DNA of 64,000 bases, from assembly GCA_030568195.1 (NCBI GenBank), contig JAJLTO010000012.1:310001-374000 (forward strand). The letters are read 5' to 3'. A program made the position numbers and the translations under genes. The notes below the pieces were generated by a model. It was not told where the DNA came from. It made no database searches and was given only the letters and a program-made list of their open reading frames with translations. Positions 47,350 to 59,214 of the stretch are shown piece by piece. Positions within the stretch are counted from its first letter, which is position 1. Every line of letters begins with the position of its first letter. The stretch comes from Dipodascopsis uninucleata var. uninucleata. Lineage: Eukaryota > Ascomycota > Lipomycetes > Lipomycetales > Lipomycetaceae.

Positions 47350-49995
47350 TTAAGCAGTACTGGCTGCCTCTGTCTTCTGTACAGAAGAGTTGCGATTCTT
47401 CCAAGCATTACGCAATTGGTTCTTCTTCTTTCTTTCGTTCTCCCAAGCTGCAGAATCTTCTCCGTATAGTGCTGGTAATGTCTTTTCTGACGCATTCAAA
47501 GCGCCATAAAATGTGGATATCTTTTTAGTTGGCTCTATGTTAGAATCAACTGTCACTGAGATATCTGGTACCAAATTGCCAGTATGAGTCATAGCAGCTG
47601 GTGCCATTGAGAAAGATGCGGTAGAAGATGACTCAGGCCGATCCTTACTTGTCGGGTAGGCACCATTCTCCAAGATTATTTTGGGAATTGGACTACCCGG
47701 AGGAGTGATATTCACAGCACTAGCAGCACCTGAAGATGAGGATGTTGGTGGTCGAATATTCACATTTCGATATCGAGTAGGATTGTTACCATATATAGAC
47801 GTGCGTACGCTACCCACTGGTGATACAGCCCTAATACTAGGGACAGCACCATTAAGTTGATATGATCCATGTGAGCTCAAAGAAGCAGAAGAAGACGAAG
47901 ACTCGGTCGTTAGTCCTGATTGAGCCGCAAGTTGTGGCTGCTGCTGATGTTGCTGCTGCTGAGTAACACCAGAACCATTTTGACCACCATTCTGCAGAAG
48001 CATCTGCTGCATCAATTGAATTTGAACTTGCATTTGCATTTCTAAGAGTGTCTGCATTTGATTCTGTAAATTTGATGGCATATTTTCGGCCACATTCGCA
48101 GCCATTCCTGGCATTCCTGTTCCCATTGTGGAAAGAGACGGAACTGACGCAGTGGCCGCAGGTACTCCGTAAATAGAAGATGTCGATTGCGGCCGAGCAG
48201 AAGGAGCCATCATAGAACTTGACAATGGAGGTGGAGCTGGCGCCAAATAGGAACCATAAGACGGCATTGGCGACATTGGTCTATGACCATACATATCCAT
48301 CTGACTTGGTAAAGGCAAAGTTTGAGCTTGGCTGAGCTGATAAGGAGTATGTGACATCTGCATATGCATATTCAGCATTGACCTTCGATTCAATTTAGCT
48401 TCTTCCTCTCTGGCAATCTCTTGTATTAGTCCTCTTGGAGGTGGTGGAGGAGCTGGTGGCTCCGGCATCATATAACTATGAGCAGGAGGGTCTTGGTGAA
48501 TAAAACCGGCTCGAGAGGGAGACGGCGCATATTGCAACTGACTATATGAGGGATTGCCTCCTGTACCGTATATTGTAGAAGAACTAGAAGGAATTGGAAA
48601 AATGCTGCTCGGTCTGCCAGATACTGACATGCCATGACTATGACCCATGGCCATATTGCTGAGATTAGAATTACTGGAATTATTCGCTCGTAAAATTGCA
48701 AGTGGAATATCATCCTCATCATCCGAATATGAACCTCGAGGAGGTGAAAGATCAGGTGGGACACCCATTCCGGATACTGAAAGATGGCCATCAGGGAAAG
48801 AGGGTGCTGGGGTACCCGTTACTCGCCGCATCTGTTGTCTATAAATGGACAAATTATGCTCCTGCTGCTCTTTAAGACGAGCAGCTTGATATTTGGATGC
48901 AGAATTTTCATCGTCATTTTCATCATAAGCTGAAAAGCTATCAGTCTCAGAATTCTCGTCCTCTGCTCCCTCATCAATGCTATTATTATTGAAATCGTCG
49001 TCGTCATTCTTGACATCTTCATTAGCTTCTATGACATTTGTAGACTTTTCTTCAGAATCATTCTTGGCTTTATTTACACGTTGTGAAGTTTTGCTCTTAG
49101 CCGCTTCGCTTCGATACTTTTCGAACTCAGATACTGTCATTATTCGTTTATCTTTAGTAAGCCCAGGTGGTGGCCGTGGTAACATATCTTGAGCATTGAT
49201 GTTGCTATCTCTCTTTTTGAAATTCTTCTTGCTGCTTGGGGGTGGAGTATTTTCCATGTTGGTGTCTATTGCAAAATGCACTTCTGGTCCCGCCTTAACA
49301 CCTGAAATACTTTTCTTAGCTGGTTCACTGGGTGGAGGGGTGCTTGTCTCAGCAGCCTTCTCAATTGCTTGTCGCGCTTCCGCACCAGCGGCCATAAGCA
49401 ACATCTCACTTCGGCGATTTCGTTCTTTGTACGATGCATCATCTTCAAAGTCTGCATCATCATACAGATCGGTTTCTAAGCTAACTTGGCGAATGCCACC
49501 ATGGTCAAAAGACTGCGATGACGACAAAGATAGATCTGCAATTCTCTGCGAGACAGAGTGATCTGTAGATGGATAGATTCCAGGAGACGACTTCGGAGTA
49601 GTACGTTTCAATACTCGGTCAAGAGACGAACTCGAAACCGAGTTCTCAGAGCCTCCATAAAGTCCAGAGTGGCCATCAACTTCATTGAATTCAGTCTGTT
49701 GCTGGTAACTATATCCGAAAAAATCCATACCGTCTCCGAGATGCGCAGTGTTAGGTCTAGGAGTTACCATAGCTGGCTCCGGAGTCTCAAGCTCACTGTG
49801 CAAAAAAGGGACTGAAGAAGATTTCCTATGATACCGAAAAGGAATGGCATTGTTCGGAAGAAATGGCGGCACAAATGCAGACTCTCGCTTATCAATTTTG
49901 CTAGACTTGCTAAACTGATACACGAACTCCTCAGGCGCCACCTTCTCGTCCGGATCAGCATTGCTTCGGCCAAGCTTTGGTAGTTTCAAAGGCAT
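47350..49995 (-). CDS. Large, mostly disordered protein of unknown function
   Basis: Single exon of 881 residues that I do not recognise. It is rich in Ser, Pro, Gln, Met and Asn, with an acidic Asp/Glu/Asn run at about 320-360, a proline cluster (PEPPAPPPPPRGLI) near 495-515 and a Met/Gln-rich coil-like stretch ending in a His/Gln repeat at about 640-690. Three short blocks look conserved: an N-terminal KLPKLGRSNADPDEK, a basic helix ARLKEQQEHNLSIYRQQMRR at about 370-390 and a C-terminal KTLPALYGEDSAAWENERKK. The overall style fits a fungal cortical or scaffold protein with many phosphorylation sites; this is inference. No membrane helix or signal peptide is visible. Confidence 0.85.
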   Translation of the reverse strand: MPLKLPKLGRSNADPDEKVAPEEFVYQFSKSSKIDKRESAFVPPFLPNNAIPFRYHRKSSSVPFLHSELETPEPAMVTPRPNTAHLGDGMDFFGYSYQQQTEFNEVDGHSGLYGGSENSVSSSSLDRVLKRTTPKSSPGIYPSTDHSVSQRIADLSLSSSQSFDHGGIRQVSLETDLYDDADFEDDASYKERNRRSEMLLMAAGAEARQAIEKAAETSTPPPSEPAKKSISGVKAGPEVHFAIDTNMENTPPPSSKKNFKKRDSNINAQDMLPRPPPGLTKDKRIMTVSEFEKYRSEAAKSKTSQRVNKAKNDSEEKSTNVIEANEDVKNDDDDFNNNSIDEGAEDENSETDSFSAYDENDDENSASKYQAARLKEQQEHNLSIYRQQMRRVTGTPAPSFPDGHLSVSGMGVPPDLSPPRGSYSDDEDDIPLAILRANNSSNSNLSNMAMGHSHGMSVSGRPSSIFPIPSSSSTIYGTGGNPSYSQLQYAPSPSRAGFIHQDPPAHSYMMPEPPAPPPPPRGLIQEIAREEEAKLNRRSMLNMHMQMSHTPYQLSQAQTLPLPSQMDMYGHRPMSPMPSYGSYLAPAPPPLSSSMMAPSARPQSTSSIYGVPAATASVPSLSTMGTGMPGMAANVAENMPSNLQNQMQTLLEMQMQVQIQLMQQMLLQNGGQNGSGVTQQQQHQQQPQLAAQSGLTTESSSSSASLSSHGSYQLNGAVPSIRAVSPVGSVRTSIYGNNPTRYRNVNIRPPTSSSSGAASAVNITPPGSPIPKIILENGAYPTSKDRPESSSTASFSMAPAAMTHTGNLVPDISVTVDSNIEPTKKISTFYGALNASEKTLPALYGEDSAAWENERKKKNQLRNAWKNRNSSVQKTEAASTA

Positions 49996-52900
49996 AACGA
50001 ATATATATCAATGCTCTTACTCAGAAGAGATATATTACAAGTTTAGTATCACACGCCTAAACAATTCACTCTGTGCAGAAGAGCCTGACACACCGTAGTA
50101 GGATATAATGTATATATAGATGTAAATATGCTCTAGAGAATACTGTATATGTGTTAATATGAAAGGCGCATAGTATTAGCCCTGCAGCTGATGAGTCTAG
50201 AATAGGAAATCGAAGTTAGTGATACAGTCAACCAGATCAGTAAGATTCTGCCAGCCCGCTCGCGCAGTTCTGTCACAGAATGACATGTTACGGGCACACA
50301 GCATGGGCCATCAAGCATCACGATAACCGAATAAGATGTAAATCGTAGCACACTCATCAACAGCATTAGCCAACTTGAGGTGAAAGAAACCAACGAACCT
50401 TGAAGGTTGAAGAATCCAAAAAAAATATTTAAATGAAAAACACAGCTGTCAAGAAAAAAATTTGGATAAGTGGCAATCCCAAAAGATCAGGTTACTGCGC
50501 GAGGACCTGAAATTACCGACGGAAGGAACAACAATGACCAAGCACGCACTGAATAGATAAGCTTTCTTTTCTCTACGAGTCCAACAATAATCAGTTAACT
50601 ATCAGAGCTTCCGTAGAACGTTTCGTGTATTCAAAAGATTAATGTGCCTTTTGAAAGTTCGCGAGTGTTCCCTTCATTCGTGTTTTGTCATTCGATTCGA
50701 GTACAAAAAATGTGTCTCCCTTTTTATGCTAAAAAAAGAAGAAGTTAGTTCTATATATACTCTCACACACAAAAGCCTCTCCAAAAAACAATGCGAGCCT
50801 CTTAGCCTCCACTACTGTTTATAGCATTGATTTGACACCACAAAAATTTATTGGATACTCCAATGCATACGTACCGTAAGACAGGGTGCACTACAGTAGA
50901 CAACTCAGGAGCAGTGGAAATGGTATTTATGGGAGAGATGGAATAATTCGGAGTGGAAATAAATGTCTCTTAATAGAAATAGTAAATAAAACAAATACGC
51001 TTAAAGTTTAATATCGAAAGGCTAACAAAGTCTCGCGGGTATGGGCTCTAATACTGCGCGTCAAATGTAAATTAAGGGGTTTGTGCCTACGCGCGGCAAT
51101 GACACAGCTACCGAGGGGCTCTTGCAAAGCGCGACAAGAAGGACGAAGGATATGAGTAGGAGAGGAGTGGGCACGCTGACTAGTATGGAAGACGGGAGCT
51201 GAAGAGCTGAGGACACAGAGAGCAGGTTGGGATGGATAAATAAGTAAGCAGCACCAGTACGTAGAATAGACAGGGCTAGAGTGTGCCAGGAGAAACACAA
51301 AACGCAATTCGAGGCTTGCGGGCTCGCTAGCTCCTAGCCGGCAGACTAACTAAAAGGAAAACGTGCGAATTTCTGACGCTGGAAATACGAAAGAAGATGA
51401 TGAGAAACGCGGCTGCACGCTAACCAGGGTGCCACACCAGTAGGCAGGGAGAGAGAAAGGAAAAAAGCAGTTGTCACGATAACTAGAGGTCAGTCAGAGA
51501 TGTACAGTTGGTGCACTACTATAGACGATGCGACAACTTGGGCCGGAAGTGCCAATCACATCTCAGTGCCGCTGTTCAGATGACCAAGTGGCTTATGTGT
51601 ACATGGAGAGCTTGATTGCAAGAGTGTGGCGGAGATCAAGTGGACTGGATGAAAGAAATACGGGGTTCGGGGCCGCATGAAGTGAATGGAGCACGTAATT
51701 TATAGTCATTTGCACGGTGCCAGAGCATAGTAGGCGTAGATGTGTTCATATTGTAATATGCACATATACATTTATAGATTCGCAGATATATAGATATATA
51801 TGAATGTTTATATGAATGTAAATGTCTGTATCAGTATTCAGGTTCTGTGTGCGGTGATGCAGTGAGCGAGACAACTCCTCGTAGTAAGGAGATGTACGCT
51901 ATATTAGCACAGGTGCTGTGATTGAGTTTACGAGTCGAAACTGCTAGGTTCGCATGCTGGCACATCCGGAGAGTAATAGGATCGAGTATTCACAGTTTCA
52001 GTCGACTATATCACAGAAACCTACACAGACGTACTCTCGTACAAACTAGACAGCCCGTCTAAGCCTTAATGTCCATAGAAATCCAATTCCAGCAGCCTCT
52101 TTCTGCTTCGGGACAGGGATATGCGTACTAGCGTACGTGTCTCTCAAATCCTTAATTATTTATACAAACCACACACTTTGTTTAATTCGTGTCTAGTTGA
52201 CCGACCAGCAGAGCATCGCTACCTTGAGCTTGAGCACAGAAAGAACTTCGAGCTCAGCGTCCACAATTGCAGGCGTAGTGGCCATGGATTGGTTGCCATA
52301 TGCAGCAAAGCAGCCACGAGTTTATACAACGTACATAACCAGGGTAATATATCTGCTTCACTTTTTACCTGAAACAGCATCCGCATATGCTGTACAGACC
52401 ACTTAGCGGGCCGAAATCCTGAAAATGGCTGCGCTAGTAAGTGCACCAAGCGCCAAAGAGAACCAATATTTATCACTATACTTATATATAGACTGTCAAT
52501 AAGCTAGAAGATCGTGAGATAGCGGTGGCACAGCAGCAGAGCCATCTGGACGTAGAGTATTAACGAGAAAAAAAATGCAAATTTGCCCTATATTTAAATG
52601 GCTGTGGTCTCATACATCACAGCTTCCAGCCTCTTGATCTGGAATTGCGGTGGACTTCGGGCCAGACAGTAGATGAAAATACTATCATAACTGCCACGCG
52701 CAAGATAGAAATCGGCATAGAAATTCTGCTTTCAATTCCTTTTAGAAGTGAAAACTGAGAATGTCGGTCAACTCTACAAGAGCCTTTCTAAAGCAAAGTG
52801 CGGAGAGCAAGCATACAGAGCAATAACAGCTGTAGCCATAGCTGTAGCGTAGAGATATAGTACAATTGAGCAAAAAGAATCTTAGGCATTCTGAGAGGCA

Positions 52901-53588
52901 GTCTGCAGACAAGACTCGAATATTCAAAGATACACAAGGCTGGTTATTCTACCTGCTACCGTAGCCACTTCCTGACGCAAGCATCGGCTCGCTTTAGCCG
53001 CCTCCACGGTGTCAAAATTATGATTCGTGCGCAGTAAGTGCTGTTCAAGCACAATACAGAGTCTACGTGAGCTACATATATCAACGGACGAGAGATCAAA
53101 AGTGTGCTACTTGTCTTTTTCATCTCGTGGTTAATGTAGAGCAGGCTCTGGTTTTACTGAAGTCTAGCATAACGCCGAGAAGCTGTAAAGTTTGCTTGGA
53201 TATTTCGCTAATTATTTTGCTAGATCTCGTTGTTTTCCGATCTCTAGCCATTGGCATTGTCAAGTACTGAATCTCCCTTGAAGACAGTAACTATCTACAG
53301 TAGAAGATAGCTGATGTAGTTAGAAAATGAGATGGACACGTCAATGAAAGCGTATTCAAATTTCGTAAATGGCGTACTAACGATACTATTTAATGGCTGC
53401 ATCGCTGCACCGCTTACAGAGTTTTTTGGCAGGGTGCTGCAACGCCAAAAAGTACCATTGAAATATTTAGAAAGTTACTCTCCTCGTATTCGATTAATTT
53501 TTTCCAATTCAAAGAATATAGATTTAGAATCTATCCTCTTATTACCTAACAATTAGTTCATCTCAAGAAACTTCCAAAAAGTATCAAA
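49996..53588. other. Divergent intergenic region, 3.6 kb, GC-raised in the middle
   Basis: Lies between two divergently transcribed genes. The ends are AT-rich; about 51.0-52.4 kb looks richer in G+C. An open frame at 53332-53556 on the plus strand is not supported. No RNA gene or repeat family recognised. Confidence 0.5.
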
Positions 53589-54729
53589 ATGTCAGATATT
53601 ACTCCTTTAAACGAGAGAGAGATCAAGGATACCATCGTCCTCTTCGACGTCGATGGAACTCTTACTCCTGCGCGTCTGGTATGTACAATTACGTATCTTT
53701 AAATTTCTATAATTTGATATTCAGCCAGTCGTCTATCAATTGCGGACTTTATATCAAGCAGTAGTTATACTGGTCCGACTGATGGAAATGAGTTCGGTTC
53801 AATTGTTATGAGAATCTACGGTGTTTGGGATTTATGAAGGAGTTATGAAGCTCTTCTGGTGAAGAATCATAATCACCTATTCCATCATGGTTAATTATTA
53901 ATCGAATTCATACTAATGCTCTATGCTATCTCTATAGGCAGCATCTCCGGAGATGGTCCAGCTGCTCCATGACCTCAGAAAGAAGGTCGTCATTGGATTC
54001 GTTGGTGGAAGTGATCTGGCTAAGCAGCAGGAACAACTTGGTGAAAATGGTAAATATTGATCATTTGCTCTCTACTAGGAGATAGACTCTGCTGTATCTG
54101 ATGCAATTTTTAGTCTGTTTTCAAAGATTAGAATTGCTTGTTTATGCTAATAATTGTTCTCTATAGTCCTCGACATGTTCGATTACTGCTTCTCCGAGAA
54201 TGGTTTGACTGCCTACAGACTTGGCAAGAAGCTTGCTTCCCAGAGCTTTATCAATTGGATCGGCGAGGACAAGTATAAGGAGCTCGTCAAGTTCATCCTT
54301 AGGTATCTAGCTGATCTCGACTTGCCATTTGTCCGCGGTACATTCATCGAATTTAGAAATGGTATGATCAATGTCTCTCCTGTTGGTCGTAACGCCAGCA
54401 ATGCTGAGCGTGGCGCCTATGAGAAGTTCGATCTTGAGCATAAGATCCGTGAGAAGATGGTTACTGCTCTTAAAGAAGCTTTCAAGGATCTTGAACTCAC
54501 ATACTCAATTGGTGGTCAGATCTCTTTTGATGTTTTCCCCACTGGCTGGGACAAGACCTACTGTCTCCAACACGTTGAGAAGGAGGGATATAAGACTGTC
54601 CACTTCTTTGGAGATAAGACCTTCAAGGGTGGAAATGACTACGAGATTTATAATGATCCAAGAACAATTGGTCACTCGGTCAAGAGTCCGGAAGATACCA
54701 TGCGCATCATTAAGGAGCTGTTCTTTTAG
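53589..54729 (+). CDS. SEC53: Phosphomannomutase
   Basis: Cytosolic enzyme converting mannose-6-phosphate to mannose-1-phosphate for GDP-mannose, dolichol-linked glycans and GPI anchors. Three exons (53589-53678, 53938-54049, 54167-54729) give 254 residues, exactly the length of the budding yeast protein. HAD-fold motif I is [11 protein letters not shown], with the catalytic [78 protein letters not shown] and [16 protein letters not shown] follow the family closely. The Leu of GGSDL is encoded by CTG, supporting standard decoding. Introns are 259 and 117 bases. Mannosylation needed by secreted proteins and perhaps the neighbouring glycosyltransferase-like protein depends on this product. Confidence 0.97.
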
Positions 54730-55019
54730 ATTCTTTAGATTATGGCGTGTTTGACTTTTAAGATGCTATTGAGCAATATCTGGACTTGAAACCATAATAA
54801 ATCTGTATATCTTCTTTTCTACGTCTTGCGAGTTGTTTTAATCTTAATTATATAATATAATTACAATAATTACAGTATGAAATTTAGCTATATTTAAATG
54901 TTCATTTAATTCAAAAACTCCGGTTAGTCAATTTATGACACAAAGGAAACAAAAACGAAAATGGCACGATAAGTTTGCTAAACAACAAGCTGCTTAGAAA
55001 AAGTAGAATATATGTCAGC

Positions 55020-55775
55020 TTATGTGAGCATTCTAATGTATGCAAGGACCAGAGCGAAAGCACCTGTGCATACTCCAATAAGCCACTGCATGACCTGGAA
55101 TTTGACATTTTCCAACTGAGTTTTCATATTCGCCAGCTCGGAATCGATTCTCGTATCGGTTTCTTTAATTTTCAATTCATGGACTGCTGCTTCTTCTCTT
55201 ATACGACCCTTCTCCAGATTAATATCCAATCTTACATTAGCTTGCGTCTTAGCGATCTCTTCCTTAAGCTGCGTCTTTAATTTGTCTATATTTGTCATTA
55301 TACGTTCATGCTCATTTTTTGTCTGTGTGCTATCTGTCTTATCCAATGTAAGTAACTCCGATCGTAGTTTTGTAAAGTCAACTTTTTGTTGGTAAGCTTG
55401 TCGTGAGAGAAGCTCTTTCTTGACCAAGGATGACGATAGTGAGTTGATAGATTCGTTAATGACGTCGTTCAGAGCCTTCAAAACGGCTTCCGATTGCGCA
55501 TGAGAAAATCCGGCTGACTGAAGACGCTGAACAAATTTAAGAGTATCAAAATAGAAATCTCTCACTGTTCCTGTTGAGCTAAAATCTCGCTGTTGAATCC
55601 TGTAGATTGTTAGCGTAATAGCTGGGTTCAAAGGCTGCTGAACACTTTGCTCGTTCGCCAAAAATCGTCTTGATCCTGTAATCCTACGTTTAACATTTGC
55701 ATTTAATGGAAGTAGATACTGATATTGCATCAGAGCAGTGGTTCCCCTTAAGACCTTAAAGCTACTTGACGCCAT
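55020..55775 (-). CDS. FMP32: DUF1640 mitochondrial inner-membrane protein (CCDC90/MCUR1 family)
   Basis: Single exon of 251 residues. The basic N terminus fits a presequence. FYFDTLKFVQRLQSAGFSHA, SEAVLKALNDVINESI and a long coiled coil (about 110-215) are the DUF1640 layout. One transmembrane helix lies near the C terminus (about 224-246, QWLIGVCTGAFALVLAYIRM). Yeast Fmp32 has been linked to cytochrome oxidase assembly and the animal relatives to calcium uptake; which applies here is open. It is divergent from SDH6, whose start codon lies 418 bases away. Confidence 0.92.
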   Translation of the reverse strand: MASSSFKVLRGTTALMQYQYLLPLNANVKRRITGSRRFLANEQSVQQPLNPAITLTIYRIQQRDFSSTGTVRDFYFDTLKFVQRLQSAGFSHAQSEAVLKALNDVINESINSLSSSLVKKELLSRQAYQQKVDFTKLRSELLTLDKTDSTQTKNEHERIMTNIDKLKTQLKEEIAKTQANVRLDINLEKGRIREEAAVHELKIKETDTRIDSELANMKTQLENVKFQVMQWLIGVCTGAFALVLAYIRMLT

Positions 55776-55796
55776 TTCTAGAGATTCTTCGCTATA

Positions 55797-56042
55797 CTAT
55801 TGTGGAGAGGATAGAAGGTAATAGACGAGTACCAAAGCAGCAACAGAGCTACCACTATCGGGAAATTCCTCCAAAGTCTTCAGAGACTTAAGTCGAAAAA
55901 AGATCGATTCGAGATTCTTCCACTCGTTATTTAGTCGGAAATAGCTCCAAGGCAGGTCTCGAGGATAATTTGAATTGTTGGATGTTCTGATATATGGGTA
56001 CAAGAGTATCAACGAGAACAAAAAGAAAACAGCGACTAACAT
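55797..56042 (-). CDS. Possible small membrane protein
   Basis: An 81-codon frame ending 21 bases upstream of the FMP32 start codon. A hydrophobic N-terminal helix (VAVFFLFSLILLYPYI) and a hydrophobic C terminus (SSVAALVLVYYLLSS) flank a charged middle. I do not recognise it. It could be a real short gene, a remnant, or part of the FMP32 leader. The hydrophobic pattern is more ordered than chance frames nearby, but nothing else supports it. Confidence 0.25.
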   Translation of the reverse strand: MLVAVFFLFSLILLYPYIRTSNNSNYPRDLPWSYFRLNNEWKNLESIFFRLKSLKTLEEFPDSGSSVAALVLVYYLLSSPQ

Positions 56043-56193
56043 ATTATTTTGACCTTCAGATTTGGCCTGTTGGGAATGGCTTCCTATGATTTACTACACC
56101 ACGAGAGACACTCATCTCACTCACTGGTATACAGTTTGAATTTTCAGTAGCTAAATCTTTTAGACCTTTATACGAAGATTCAGATTATATATA

Positions 56194-56683
56194 ATGGCGA
56201 AGAAACTCTCTGGTTTACAGCGGGATGGTATGCTAATATTATTATGTGTAGCGGATTTACAAATTATTTGACCGGGATTGACAGGATTTGACTGACTTGC
56301 TAATAATATTTCGAACATAGTATTGAGCCTTTACAGGACTGGTTTGCGAGCCGTGAGGAAGAAACCACCCGTAAGATTTCAATAGAAGACGTTTATTTAT
56401 GATAAACTATCATTGTGGTTGTCAATATTGCTAACGTAAACTCAGGAATCGAGAGAAAATTTCAGACTCTTTTTAAGGTACGTTCTTATTAAAAATAATT
56501 CCTAGTTACTTCAAAGTTTTATAAATATCAAAGATTGTCTCTCATGAAGCATATAGAAAGCAGTTCGAAGACAATAGGAAATTAAACAAGTCAGATTTTT
56601 CAACGATCGAGTATCTATTAAGAAGAGGACGTAATCAGCTCGAAATCTACGCATCACCAGGCGTACGTAATGTAGCAATCTAG
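56194..56683 (+). CDS. SDH6: Succinate dehydrogenase assembly factor 1 (LYR protein)
   Basis: Matrix LYR-motif chaperone that helps insert and protect iron-sulfur clusters in the Sdh2 subunit of complex II. Four tiny exons (56194-56227, 56321-56370, 56446-56477, 56557-56683) join to 80 residues, against 79 in yeast. The protein is MAKKLSGLQRDVLSLYRTGL, then RAVRKKPPESRENFRLFLRK, an acidic-basic middle and DFSTIEYLLRRGRNQLEIYA near the end. LSLYR is the LYR motif. All three introns are GT-AG with CTAAT/CTAAC-like branch sites. No single exon is long enough to appear as an open frame; the gene was recovered only by joining exons. It converges with RIB4, 304 bases away. Confidence 0.94.
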
Positions 56684-56987
56684 AGAAATTCGCACACGAC
56701 TGAAAGTGGCCATTTTGATCTGCATTATTTTGTATATATTTGATATTGAACGTATCAGCCGTTTATAATTATTTAATTTATGTGACAAGGCGATGATCTG
56801 TATCTAAAAACACCAATTGACTACATGTTCGTAGTAGAAATTCGTTTGAGCTTCATATCGGAAAAAGTGAATATTACACCAAGAAATGAACTACCATAAG
56901 TTTTCTTTTCTAGTAACATCAATAACAATAACAAATTATGCCATGAAGGCAAATTAAGCAATTACAAATACGATTATAATATCATAT
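56684..56987. other. Convergent 3' regions of SDH6 and RIB4
   Basis: 304 bases of AT-rich sequence. No gene seen. Confidence 0.6.
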
Positions 56988-57835
<848 letters not shown>

Positions 57836-58293
57836 TTCGACTTCTGAATGCTCAAATGTTATCTGAAATGTTTTATTGCACAATTATTCAGGCAAAGACC
57901 TCTATCAGAATATCAAAGCAGAATGGGTAGTCAATTGGAAAAAGAATAGATGTATTTTGATAACTTCTACTGTGTCATGATTTCTGCTATTCAAAAACTG
58001 ACTAAGCGAGAGAAGTATGACTCGTAGTAATATTATAATCAGGGTAACCATGGAACGTGGCGACATCAAAAAAGAAATAGAGAGTACAAATAATGTATTA
58101 ACTACTGAAACAAAGTGTGTTATGACAGGCAATACACACTTAAAATTACGCAAAAATCGTAGAAGTAACTAGCTAGATGCAATTACGAACATGAAAATAA
58201 CTGATTGTATTGAATGGGATTGTGACATCGATGACATTTTAAATACATAAACACCCCACTCGAGTAAGACACAGCTCCAAAACCTAGAAAAAT
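57836..58293. other. RIB4 upstream region
   Basis: 458 bases between two minus-strand genes. It should hold the RIB4 promoter and the PRE4 3' end. No other feature seen. Confidence 0.5.
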
Positions 58294-59214
58294 CTACATT
58301 TTCTGGGTACCGTAGCCGCGTATATCTTGAGCAAAGCGCCAGCTAAGGTCCTTGCACTTTACTTCTTTATCGAATTTAATTTCGCCGTCAGTAGTGATAA
58401 CAGCAACAGTATATTTGTCTAAACTGCGAGCATCGCGATAGAAAAGAACTTTCATGCATTCGTCAATAGCCGCTCGAGCGAGCTCCTCGCTGACATTCTT
58501 CTCATCACCCTCGTCAGAAACGAGCTTGCGCAGAAGAGGAACAGCCAAGTAAGATCCGAAGCCAGTCGCCAACGAAGGAGCAGAATAAGTCACACCAAGT
58601 AAGTCGACATACGAAAGGAATGGTGTGCCGTCATCACGCTTGCCAGCCACAAGAATTGCATTCCAAAGCGGATCAACTTTACTTCGGCGATTATACATCA
58701 CGCGGGAGAGGTACTCATGGATGTGTGGTGCTCGTAAGCTGTGTCCATCTTGCTCGTAGTCATCCTCTATCATCAAACGGTCTAGTAAACCTTGAATGTA
58801 CTGCATATCGGAAACATCTCCACTCAGTCCTACGATTGTTTCTTTCCCGACCTTAATTATTCGCTCGATGTTTGTGAATCGCGCAAGAGAGCCATATGAA
58901 CCTGATATATCAAGCATAACAAACAACTATTAGCAACAACTTCTTTCTATCCATAATATCATTAAAAGCTCTACGATCTTATCCATATCTAGATGCTAAT
59001 TTCATAATCAGATCCCATACTACTATATATGATACTCACCAAGATTATCAGCAGCCATAATGACACCTTTGTCAAACTTCATTGCCAAAACACTGGTACC
59101 AGTGATCGATGGCTGTTGAGTATGCGCTACTGGTGACGCATCATGAATAGCTTTGTTATAAGTACCATAGATATCTGATCGTGGACGACCCCAAAGTTCT
59201 GGTGTATGATTCAT
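58294..59214 (-). CDS. PRE4: 20S proteasome subunit beta-7
   Basis: Non-catalytic beta-ring subunit of the proteasome core (human PSMB4). Two exons read leftward (59040-59214, 58294-58901) give 260 residues. A propeptide of about 31 residues ends before TQQPSITGTSVLAMKFDKGV, the usual mature N terminus of beta-7. AADNLGSYGSLARFTNIER spans the splice junction. MYNRRSKVDPLWNAILVAG, YVDLLGVTYSAPSLATGFG and MKVLFYRDARSLDKYTVA are typical. The intron is 138 bases. I looked upstream for an Rpn4-type GGTGGCAAA box and saw no exact match. Confidence 0.96.

Noticed and set aside
53332-53556. 74-codon frame before SEC53
   Set aside because: No recognisable feature; likely chance frame in the SEC53 upstream region.
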